Below, piece after piece: positions 21,133 through 31,300 of a stretch of DNA of 64,000 nucleotides. The notes under the pieces were generated by a model. The model searched no databases. It saw nothing but the letters and a program-made list of their open reading frames with translations, and had not been told where the DNA came from. A program made the position numbers and the translations under genes. Within the stretch, counting starts at the first letter, position 1. Each line of letters starts with the position of its first letter. The stretch is from Desulfuromonadaceae bacterium (GTDB lineage: Bacteria > Desulfobacterota > Desulfuromonadia > Geobacterales > Pseudopelobacteraceae). The stretch is taken from NCBI GenBank assembly GCA_028683435.1, contig JAQUIG010000010.1, positions 1-64,000 of the forward strand, in the 5' to 3' direction.

Positions 21133-24100
21133 GCACTCTCATGCGCAGAGTACATATCGTACGTGCCCTTAAAATCGCAGCAGTAGTCGTTGCCGGCAGT
21201 TTTTTAACGCTGCTGATCTTCCTTTATTTCCTCCCGACCCTTGTCAGCAGCAATGCGGCACAGATCCGGATTCAGCAATTGCTCTCTTCCCACCTGAAGC
21301 GTCAGGTGTCCTGGTCGAACCTCGCGGTGACCTGGGCAGACGGCCTGACGCTCTCCGCCCTCAAGCTCGGCGAAGGCCCGCCGCCATTTCTTAAGACCAA
21401 TATTGACCGGATTGTTATCATCCCTTCCATCGGCCGTGCAGCCGACGGGCGCTTCGGCATCGACCTCACGATCCTGATTCGAAACGTTCGGGCTGAACTC
21501 ATCCCTGTCCCCAAAAAAGCGCCACTCCCGCCACCGGCCAAAGATCCATTGACTCTGCTGGCAGAGTCGATCCAGCGCATTCAGGAGCTCGATTTTCCGC
21601 TGCCTGTTGACCTGCGCGTCATGGTTGAGGTGGCACCGCTGCAGATCGTGTACCGGGCACCGGGAAAGCAGCTTCGGTTGGAGGATTTTTCGTTCCGTTA
21701 TGCGATGCCTTCGCTTGCAGCCAGGCCGATTACGGCTGAGCTTAACGGCCAGGTATCGGCCGATGGGCGGGAGATGGGGAGAGTCAGCCTCAACGCGAAA
21801 GTGAGCGATCTGGTAACCAAAACTCGGCGGATTCGTCCCTCATCTGCGCTTTTTGCCGTCGATGGGGCTGCGCCCGGCACAAACATAACGCTGTCCGGTG
21901 GACTCAGCCAGAGTGACGGTTTTGCCGCCCGCTGCAAGCTGGATCTGCCCCGATTGTTGGCGGTTTTGCAGCCGTTTGTGCCGCCGGCTGTTTCGAAGCT
22001 GGCGGGGATTGTTGAACTCCGGTTGCTGGCGAAGGCCGATGCGGACCGCGATATTCATGCCACGCTGACTATTGACGGCACCGGAGTGGCCGCACGCGGC
22101 GGTTTACTGAAAACAAAACGGGTCGGTCCGCTTGATCTAAAACTGCAGCAGCAGATTGACGTCGATCATACCCGCCACCTCGTCAATTTTCCGGGAGGCT
22201 TTCTCGACATGCCGGGCCTTATAAATGCCGGGTGGAGCGCAACAGTCACCAGCCCGACGTCGCCGGAAAGGACGCTTGATGTAAAGTTCGGCCCTCTGCG
22301 GCTCGATCTCGCCAGGACACTCCTCCTGGCTGCCCCGTTCCTTGCTCACGACACTCCCGTCAAAAATCTTGTCGGTGAAGTTTTCCTCCGTTCTCTGACG
22401 CTGCATCTGAAAGGGCCCGGAAACAACGGTGATCTTGCCGTTGCAGGCTTCGGCGTCAAAATACCGCAGATGCGGCTGGCTCTTAAAAGTGGGGAACTGA
22501 CCGCAGAAGATATCTACATGCTCCTTGAAAGTGCGGCATGTCCGCTGACCGTCAGTCTGCCGACCAAGCTGACTGCGGAGCTGCTCTGGAGCATCAGGCG
22601 TGCCGCGCTATCAGGTGCTCGCCCGCTCATCGTTCAGGGTGGACGCGGCAAGATAGGGGTGGCGGTTAACAACCTCAACCTGAAAAGCGGATCGTCGCGT
22701 AAAGTTGCCGCTTCCGCTCTGCTGACGCAAACAATTGATCTTGACCGCGCCTCACTTGGGACTCAGTTGATTATTGAAAAAACCCATAAACAGCTCCGGC
22801 TTCTGGTTCGTGCCTCCGAGAATGGCGAAATTGAGGTCAATTTGCCGGAGTTTGCCGTTACTGCTGCTTCCGTACGGGGAGTCCAATCCGGCAAACGATA
22901 CGGTCCGGTCCCGTTTGCTGCATCTTTGACAGCGGAAGGCCTTCGTTTCCCGGTTGGCAAAGATGTACGGCCGACACTGCAACGTGCTGAGACGAAGGTC
23001 TCGGCGGGTGATTTTCTGCAGCTGGGTGCCGAGGGGGCGCTTTCGGGGATGTCGCCCCGGCGTTTCGTAACAAAAGGCACTGCACGGCTTGACCTGCGGC
23101 GCGCCATGCCGTTTGCCGCCCCGTTTGTTCCGGCCGGTTTGAAGGGTGACGGTGTAATGACAGCGCTCTGGGATCTGGCCGGACCACTGCCGGAAAAGGC
23201 TTTTGTTGCCGAGAAACATCCGTTACGCAGGGCCCGGGCCGGATTGGCGCTCTTTGACAAATTCGAGCTGAGTATGAAGCTTGATAATGTCTCCGCCACG
23301 CTTCCTTCGGCCGGGGGGGCGATCACAATATCAGGTCTGCATACAAAACCTGATATCCGGGCTGTTTCAACAAAAAATGGTGAGTCTGTCAGCCTGAAGG
23401 GTGGGGTGGAGTTCTCCGGAGTGAGCGACCTCCCGGGGGCGGCCGGTAAAATGCCACCCCAGCATGGTTCATGTGTCTTTAACGGGGGACTTTCCGACTG
23501 GCGGGAGTTTCGTCTGCGGGAAGAGCTGAAGATTGATCCGCTGGCCGTCTCACATGAAGCCGCGCTGAACGTCAGCCGCATCGATGCGCTGCTGGATGAA
23601 AAAGAGCCGTTCAGCACGGCGACACTGATCAAGCGATTGGACGCCACTCTGTTAGCCGACGTTGACGGAAAGTTCGCTCGCGGATTGAAACAGCTTCTCC
23701 CCGGCTTTGATCTTGCGGGGGATGTCAGCGGTACACTTCGGGCCGACCTCAGCGCCGGTCGTGAGCTTGCGCTTCACTGCTCCCTGAAATCGAAAGATTT
23801 TGGCATCCAACTCGCCAACGGTACAAAGATCGAAGGTCTTCGCTCCGATATCGCGATTAATCGCGTGTATGCCCTCGCTCCGTCACAAGGTGACATCTGG
23901 ACGCCGCTCTCTACCTCCCTTGTCCGGCCGGCGGTCGTGCCGACCGCCAACCCCGGTGCTGCTGAAATTATCGGGCGGATCCATGACGATCTGCGCGGCG
24001 ACCTTCGCGGTGTCCGTTCGTTCTCAATCCGTCGTGTAACGACCAAGGTGTCCGGCATGCCGCTGGAGCTTACCGCGCTGGAGGGTGACCTGCTCTTTAC

Positions 24101-24731
24101 CCCGGAAAGCAGCGGTCTCACCTTTTTTCAGGCGAATCTGCTCGGGGGGACACTCCTTGCCCGCGGGGTGACAGATCTGCGCCCGGAGATACCTGTTGTT
24201 GCGGCGTCCAGTTCATTTTCAAATCTTGATGTTACCAATCTGCTGCCGAAAGAAACCAGACGCCTGGAGGCGGGGGAGGATGCGGAAATCACCGGCGAAA
24301 TGAGTCTGTCTGTGCCGCTGACACCCGAGCAGCGCGAGCTGTTTGAACAGTTGCGGCTGGCGCTGAATCTGCGCAAGATCGGAGCCAATACCCTTGAACG
24401 GGCGCTCTTCAGTCTTGACCCGTACGAGCGCAACGAGCAGCTTGTTGCCCAGCGCAAAATGCTGCGCTATGGCCGCCTGAAGGGGTTGCGGGCCAACGCG
24501 GTCGATGGTGCCTTCAGCATGGAGGGGGAGGTCCTGATTAAAGGGATTGCGGTCGATCTGCCGAAGGTCGAGCGCGTGCGGATTTCCGAACTGCCGCTTC
24601 GCCAGGAACTGGTGAAGAACCGAAAAACGATCATGGCGCTGCGCGGTTTTCTCGACCTGCTGCGGGCTGATACGCTGGTTGTCGGTCCAAAAGGGGAACT
24701 TTCATTGAAGCGGAGGAATTATGAAAAATAA
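21129..24731 (+). CDS. AsmA-like/YdbH-like envelope-spanning protein
   Basis: 1200 residues. One N-terminal membrane anchor (about 12-35) is followed by a long, mostly beta-strand periplasmic region with repeats of the style 'L-L-G-G-x-L-A-R-G', as in FFQANLLGGTLLARGVTDLR near the C terminus. Proteins of the AsmA/TamB/YdbH superfamily form hydrophobic grooves that carry phospholipids between membranes. Family membership is judged from size, anchor and strand pattern, not from an alignment. It overlaps by 11 bp with a lipoprotein gene whose end resembles YdbL, which favours the YdbH branch. Start at 21129; an ATG at 21141 is also possible. Confidence 0.7.
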   Translation: MSTLMRRVHIVRALKIAAVVVAGSFLTLLIFLYFLPTLVSSNAAQIRIQQLLSSHLKRQVSWSNLAVTWADGLTLSALKLGEGPPPFLKTNIDRIVIIPSIGRAADGRFGIDLTILIRNVRAELIPVPKKAPLPPPAKDPLTLLAESIQRIQELDFPLPVDLRVMVEVAPLQIVYRAPGKQLRLEDFSFRYAMPSLAARPITAELNGQVSADGREMGRVSLNAKVSDLVTKTRRIRPSSALFAVDGAAPGTNITLSGGLSQSDGFAARCKLDLPRLLAVLQPFVPPAVSKLAGIVELRLLAKADADRDIHATLTIDGTGVAARGGLLKTKRVGPLDLKLQQQIDVDHTRHLVNFPGGFLDMPGLINAGWSATVTSPTSPERTLDVKFGPLRLDLARTLLLAAPFLAHDTPVKNLVGEVFLRSLTLHLKGPGNNGDLAVAGFGVKIPQMRLALKSGELTAEDIYMLLESAACPLTVSLPTKLTAELLWSIRRAALSGARPLIVQGGRGKIGVAVNNLNLKSGSSRKVAASALLTQTIDLDRASLGTQLIIEKTHKQLRLLVRASENGEIEVNLPEFAVTAASVRGVQSGKRYGPVPFAASLTAEGLRFPVGKDVRPTLQRAETKVSAGDFLQLGAEGALSGMSPRRFVTKGTARLDLRRAMPFAAPFVPAGLKGDGVMTALWDLAGPLPEKAFVAEKHPLRRARAGLALFDKFELSMKLDNVSATLPSAGGAITISGLHTKPDIRAVSTKNGESVSLKGGVEFSGVSDLPGAAGKMPPQHGSCVFNGGLSDWREFRLREELKIDPLAVSHEAALNVSRIDALLDEKEPFSTATLIKRLDATLLADVDGKFARGLKQLLPGFDLAGDVSGTLRADLSAGRELALHCSLKSKDFGIQLANGTKIEGLRSDIAINRVYALAPSQGDIWTPLSTSLVRPAVVPTANPGAAEIIGRIHDDLRGDLRGVRSFSIRRVTTKVSGMPLELTALEGDLLFTPESSGLTFFQANLLGGTLLARGVTDLRPEIPVVAASSSFSNLDVTNLLPKETRRLEAGEDAEITGEMSLSVPLTPEQRELFEQLRLALNLRKIGANTLERALFSLDPYERNEQLVAQRKMLRYGRLKGLRANAVDGAFSMEGEVLIKGIAVDLPKVERVRISELPLRQELVKNRKTIMALRGFLDLLRADTLVVGPKGELSLKRRNYEK

Positions 24732-25323
24732 AATATTGAATCTGGAAAAAATATTATTCGCCCTGGTTCTTTTCGTATCGGGATGCACGCTCGCCAAGGT
24801 CGATGTCAATGTCGTCAGCGAACGGACGTCGCTGGAAAATCAGGTGCTCGGGACATACAACAGCCTGAACGAAGATATGCTGCTGGTCGCATCGGTGCGC
24901 GGCGTTTCTCCGACCGGTAAAATTGAAACGCCTCCGCGTCATACACCGGAACAGCTTGACGCCACCAGGGCGATGGAGACGATTGCGTTTCATGCCGATG
25001 ATATCGAGAGCTTCAAACGTCTCGGATGGGTCGGCGAGAATCAGGAGGGGTTGTTAACCCCATTCACCCGTGAAGTCCCGAAAGTTGCATCCGCAGAGCT
25101 GAAGTCGTTTGCCGCCAACTACAGCGAAGCAGAATTTCAACAGGTGGTAAAGGAGGTTAACCTGTCTCGTGAGACCCTGATGATGCGGGTGGTGCAGACC
25201 AATGAAAACTTTACGAGCAAGGATCTGCCCGCCATCAGAAAGGTCTTCGCCCGACTGAACCGCCAGAACAGCGCACCCGGCTCCAAGGTGCAGGAGCCTG
25301 ATGGTCGGTGGAGTACGTTATGA
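24721..25323 (+). CDS. lipoprotein with YdbL-like (DUF1318) C-terminal end
   Basis: 200 residues. The signal peptide ends in a lipobox, LFVSGC, so Cys22 would be lipidated. The C-terminal part (about 135-200) reads SRETLMMRVVQTNENFTSKD and closes with NSAPGSKVQEPDGRWSTL, recalling the YdbL/DUF1318 ending of the type 'G-x-x-V-x-x-x-x-G-x-W'. In E. coli, YdbH, the lipoprotein YnbE and YdbL act together as a bridge between the membranes. Here lipidation and the YdbL-like end occur in one polypeptide. AGCGGAGG precedes the ATG, which lies inside the AsmA-like gene. The next gene starts within its stop (ATGA). Confidence 0.7.
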   Translation: MKNKILNLEKILFALVLFVSGCTLAKVDVNVVSERTSLENQVLGTYNSLNEDMLLVASVRGVSPTGKIETPPRHTPEQLDATRAMETIAFHADDIESFKRLGWVGENQEGLLTPFTREVPKVASAELKSFAANYSEAEFQQVVKEVNLSRETLMMRVVQTNENFTSKDLPAIRKVFARLNRQNSAPGSKVQEPDGRWSTL

Positions 25324-28300
25324 GCTTAAAAAAACCTGTTTTAAATGTTTTTTACAGGACTGCCGTTTTATTCGCACTGTTCCTGTTAAACTGTTCTTCT
25401 ACCGCGGCCGCTCTGCCACTTGGCGATGAGCTGCTGGCGCCGGCGGCGCCCCGTCCGGCACCGCGATCCCGTCCGGAAATCTCCCCTCAGCCTGCTATTT
25501 TCAGCTCCCGCCAAGTCCTGTACGTTGCCCGTGCTGCCGACGGCACGCGGATGGTTACGGTTGAACGGGGGGACAAGGGGGACGAGCTTTGGCTCTACTC
25601 CTTCACCGCCGTTCCGGAACTGCCGCGCCTGCTCCATGCAAGCCAGGTTCGTCTTGCCGCGCCGGCTCTGAATTCCGCCGGAACGCTCGTCACTTTTGTT
25701 GATACAGAGGATGATGTCAAGGGTGATATCTGGCTGCTGAATCTGATAAAGTCTGATTCAGTTCCCCGGCGCTTGACCGGCCGGGAATCGGCCGATGACG
25801 CGCCGGTGTTTACGCCTGACGGGTCGGCGCTCGTGTACCAGCGTCAGCTCCCCGGCTCAGCAATGCGGGAACTGGTGCGGCTTCATCTTGACGATAATCG
25901 GAGCGAGACGCTGCCGCTCGGTATCGACGCCGCTTTTGCGGCCCCTTCGCCGGACGGAGGCAACTGGCTCTTTGTCTCACGCAAAACCGATTCGAGCGGC
26001 GATCTCTGGCTTTGGAACGAACGTGATGGGGGACTGACGCAGCTGACGAGCGGCGCCGGGCGTGATCTCTATCCGGTCTGGGAAACCCCGGATACGATCC
26101 TTTTTACCCGACACTCCGCAGCCGTTGGGAGCGCCGCAACCGGCCAGGAATCGGGGCAGATCTACCGGCTGCATCTCAAAAGAGACGGCAGTGACGGTTT
26201 CCCGTTTGTTTCTCCACTGACCTCGGCAGCATTGATGGCAGTGGCACCGCTTCCGGCGGGGGATCGTTTTTACTTTATCGCCGGTCTGGCCGGAGGGGGG
26301 CAGGTTATGTTTCTCCCTGCATCCGGCGAAATTCCGGATCGCGGGACCGCCGCCGAGCAGTGGGCACTGGCGCAGATACTTCTGGAGCGTCAGCCACCTG
26401 ACCCGGCTCATGCCCGCCTGGCTGCCTACCGTGTTCTGGCGAGGGAGGACCGTCCGACGCGCGAGGGGGCGCTGGCCGGACTGGCGCTGGCCGGACTGAT
26501 GGAGCGGGGTGGTGAAACCGCTCAAGCCGGTGAACAGTACGGAGCTGTTGCGCGTCGCTACGCCGGTTTTTCACGTGAAGCGGCGTTGGCCGGAATCGCC
26601 CGGATCAGGGTGCAGTCGGCGCAGCGGTGCAGTGATACCGTGCTGCTTCAGCGGCGGCAGGAGATACTCCACGGTGCGGAACAGGCGATGAAAGATGTTG
26701 CGGAGGGGCAGGGGGATGACGCCACGGCGCGCTATCTGATCGACGCGGCCCGTCTCCTGGCCGATTTCGGCGGCGGTGCCGCTGACCAGCTGGCTGCTGT
26801 CGGACGGGTTGAACAGGTGTCCCGCCTCAAAGATGCTTCCCGGTCGCTGAAGGCGGAGGCGGCCCTGCGCCGCGCCGTGCTGCTGACAAAGCTTGAAGGT
26901 GGTCCGGGGGCAATCGCGGCTCTGGTAGAGGTTGCCACGGTTTACGGTGATCAGGAAGAGTGGGCCGAAGCGGCGATCACTGCCATCCTCGATCAGGTTT
27001 CCCCCCGTGATCGTCCGGACCAGGGTGCGCTGGCAGCACTGGCCGAACGATACCGGACGGTGCTCCCCCGCTTGGCGATGGGTGCCTGGAATCGCCAGGG
27101 AGACGTGGCGTATCGGGCTAACGAGTGGGCCACAGCAAAGGATGCCTATCGCACGGTGCTTGAAAAATTCCCCGTTATTCCGACACCGACCGCTGCGGCG
27201 CGTTTTGCGCTGGCGGAAGTGCTCTATCGCGAGGAACGCTACGCAGAGGCGAAGTCGCTGTATGAAACGGAGATGAACCTGCAGCCGGAGGATACGCCGC
27301 TCTACCAACTTGCCCGGAGCGCCTATATCCGAAAAACGGTCGCCGCTGGTGAAAATCTATATCGCCTCGGGGAGGTTGCCGCCTCCCGTTCGATCTTTCT
27401 CGATCTGATCCGCTATGACGGGCGGAGTGTCGAAGCGCATCGCGGTTACATCAAATCTGTTGCCGCGATGGGGCAGGCCCGGGAGTTGCTCGGCCTGTAC
27501 CGGAAGATGCTCTCCTCCTATCCGGATGATCCGGTGCTCCTTTATGCAGCCGGGCTTACCCTGACCTATCTGCCGGGCAAGGAGAATCTGGCGGAGGCTG
27601 ACCGCCTGATCGCCAGGGCTGCGGAGCGGATGCCATCATCGGAGTATCCTCCCCAGACCAGGGGGTATCTTGCCGAGATCGCCGAGACGATGCATGGCGA
27701 ACGGGGTGGATTAGAGAGGGCGCTCGCACATTACCGTTGCGCCTGGTTGCTCAACCGGCCGCTGGAGCAGCCGGAAAACCGTGCCAACCTCGATCTGAAT
27801 ATCGGCAATATCGCTTTTCTGCTCGGCAGCAAGGCGACCGCCTGGAAGTTTTACAGCCAGAGACTCGCCGCAAAGATCCCGTTCGACAATCCCGATACGG
27901 AGCTGATCTTTCAGCAGCGTTATGCCGCGGTGGCGTTCCAGATGCACGAGAAAGAAGCGCCCATCGCCGGGTATCTGAGGGCGCTGCAGCTGGCGGAGGA
28001 ACGTCTCAATCCGTCCCGGCCGCTCGATCTGTTCGGCCGTCTGTCGCGGCGGGTCGTGGAGCGGCTGTTTTCCGGAACGGGGCTTAGTTCGTCAGCCCAA
28101 GCCTCCCTTGCAGAGCAGCAGGCGATAACCGCCGAGCTGGAACGACTGGGAGCGTCCCCACCGGAGGCACCCCCTTCGGCCGGGTGGAGCGATTTCGACC
28201 GTTCAATCCGCTTTCTGCTGCAGCGGGAACGGGCCCTGCTGGCCTCTGCACCTTCCTGGAGCAAAGATGCTGACAAAAGCGCTGCCGAACTGAACGGCAT

Positions 28301-31300
28301 GCTCGCCGGTGTGGAAAAAGAACTGGAGGCCGTGCCTCGCCTGGTGGAGACGGCTGCGGAGATCCATGATCGGCTCGGGCTGGCGTATCTTGAAGCGGAT
28401 CGCTATGCCGCTGCCCGTGAGCAGTTCGATGCCGCCTTCAGGCTGAACAGTGGGCTCGGGTTCAGCGGCAACCTCGCCTCCAACCGCCGTTCGGCCAGTA
28501 TTGCCACGTACAAGGAGGCGCATGCCGCTTCCGGTAAGGAACAGCAGCGCCTGCTGCGCCTGAGCCGAGACGGCTTTGCCGAGTTGCTGACTTTGATAGA
28601 GACAAATCCTCCCACGTCAAAAGTACCGGCAAAACGGAGCGGCGGCCTCGTGGCACTGTCCGCAACCGTGGCCCTCGACAAGGGTGGTTCAACCTCTGCC
28701 GCCTTCGGTTTCAGCGCCGAGCAGGAAAAACGGCTCGCTGAGACCTATTTGGCCCGCATCCACTCCGAACTGGGTAACCCGTCGGCCGCTTCCCTTCTGC
28801 TGGAGGATCAGTTGAAACGGTATCCGGCCGATAACGATAAAATTGCCGTGAGTGACCGGTACGGGGTTGCGCTCCTTGTCCACCGGGTCGCTTACATCGA
28901 TTATGCGCTGGGCAACCTCAAAAATGCGGCGGAAGGTTTTAAGCGCTCAACGCTCCTGGCTCTGCAAGGAGCCAACCCGATCAGCGCGATGCTCAATCTG
29001 GTTAACTGGGGGGAACTGCCGTCAGCCGATCCGAAACCGGTTGACATCGCCGCTTTCCTCGGCGCCGAGGCGCGTGTTTCGCGGCTTGCTGACGGTTCGC
29101 GTGCCGCTCTTCCGCCGCTCGTATATGGGCGCTATCATAATGATGTCGGAGCGCTTCTCGCCAGGCTGGCCCCTGCCGTAGCCGATGACGGCAGTCGTCA
29201 GGCGCTGCTACACAAGGCTCTGGAACGGTGGGACAGGACACTCTCCATCGTGGCCGACAGCAGTGACCCGGACCTGCTCCATCAGCAGCGACGCCAGCGG
29301 GTGACCGCCCAGCTTAACCGCGCTGCGGTTCTTGCGGCGCTTGGTCTGACCAATGCTGCCGAGGCGTCTCGCTACGCCGCTCTGGAGGAAGCCGACGGTG
29401 CGGCTGCGTATTCGCTCCAATGGCGCGCTCTTGCCGCCCTTGGACGCTATGATGAATCTCTCGGTGTGATCGAACATCTGCCGCTGACAGAGCATGACCT
29501 GCAGCGCGGCGAATTGCTGGAGCGCTTTGCGCCGCAGCTTGAAAAGCTCGCCGCCAAAAACCCCGAACAGGCGTTTGCACTGCTGGAACGTTTGAGTGAG
29601 CTGGAGCGGATTCAGCTGCTCGGACGGGGTGCTCTCGGGCTGGATGATCCGGTGACCACCAGTCAGTTCCGCGCCGCCGCACCCCACTTGGTCGAGATCG
29701 ACCGGCTGCGTGCTGCAGTTGCCAAGGCGACGGCTGCCGACAAGGAGTATCTGCAACTCCGGCTTCAGCAGGAACAGGCGGTCGTTGACGATCTCTTCGG
29801 CGCAAGGCTCGAACGGGTTCCGCCATATTACGCTCTGGCCGGGGAAGGCGCGTTGCGTCTTGCGGCGGCGTCGGTTGAACTGAGCAGGTTGTCACAGGAA
29901 GTGAACGTCTCGCAAACTCAAGCTGATGCATTCAAGGCCGCTCAGCAGCGATTCAATGACCTCCAGCGGGCTTTCAACAGTGAGTGCGCAGCAGGAAAAG
30001 GTGGGAGGCTTTGCCGCATGCTTTCTCCGCAACCGGTCGAGCTGATCGATGTATTGGAAACTCTGCCGGGGAAGATACTGCTCCGCTTCACGCCGCTTGA
30101 CAGCACGCGCTGGCTGCTCTTCACGGTCGGCGGAAAGGGTGTAATAGGTGCTGAAACTGTCGATACAACAGCGCTCAATGCCCGTCTTGCCGCTACTCCG
30201 CACGTTCTGGCTGCGTACGAGGATCCCTCCCGCTTTGCAGGCGCCCCGGTAATCAGCTGGGGGCTAAGCGCGACCCACCTGCTGCAGTCGGTTTCCCAGC
30301 GTAAACCGTTCCGCCGTCAGGTTATCGATCCTGCCGGCTGGTGGCCGGCGGCGGAACCATTTACCAAGCTTGTTTCACCCCGGATGAATGACCGCCTGCC
30401 CGATGCCCATTCCATCGTACTCCCGGCTCATGCCGGGCTGCTCCCGGAAGTGCCGTCACGCATCGGGGGAAGCGGCTATTTGCTGCCGTTATGGGAAGAT
30501 GAAAGTGGCCAGCGCCACCCGTTCTCAGAGCTGTCTGCAGCTGAAAATCTTTCCCTCGTCGTCGTCCCGCACGCCGGTTTCAGCCACATTTACAGCTTGG
30601 GGCATCTGACAGCGCTGATGGGTGTGCCATCGCTCCTTCTGTCTGACGGCGCACCGGGCGATTCTAAAAGATTCGTCGCTGCGTATGCACGTCAGTCGCT
30701 CGGTGATGCCGGTAAAACGCTGCAGCCGGGCTGGCTCCTTCTTGGTGATTGGGGGCCGGATGCGGCCGAGGCGGCAAAGCTGGGTAAAAGCCGTTTCAAC
30801 GAATACGGCAAAGCGGGCGTACTGGCGCATAACGCCGCTGCATACCCGAAAGCGCTCTCCCTGTTTGAGAATGCGTTGGCGATAGTCGCCGAAAACCCCT
30901 CCCTGGCAAAGCATCGCACCCAGTTGCACCTTTATGCCCGAGAGAGCGCGTTTGCCGCCGGTTTTACCGACAGGGCAATTGTCCATGCCGATGAGCTGGT
31001 CAAGGGGCTTGCCAAGGAAAAGCCGTATTCGCCCGAACATGCCGATGCGCTGCTGCGCCTCGGACTGCTGCAGGCGAATGGCGAGCGCTTTGCCGCTGCG
31101 GCTGTTTCTCTCAATGAGAGTGTCGGCATCTTTGCCGATCTCGGTATGGCAAAAGAGCAGGCGGCGGCGCTGGCGGACTTTGGCGTCGTGATGGAAAATG
31201 CGGTCAATTTCAGCGCGGCCCGCACCTTTTTCGAGGAATCGGCCGGTCTCCGCCGGACATTGAAGGATGATGTCTCTCTGGCCGAACAGTTCCGCAATCT

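Noticed and set aside
22763-23647. Long minus-strand ORF inside the AsmA-like gene
   Set aside because: Antisense shadow in GC-rich sequence; low-complexity Ser/Arg/Pro product without a recognisable domain.
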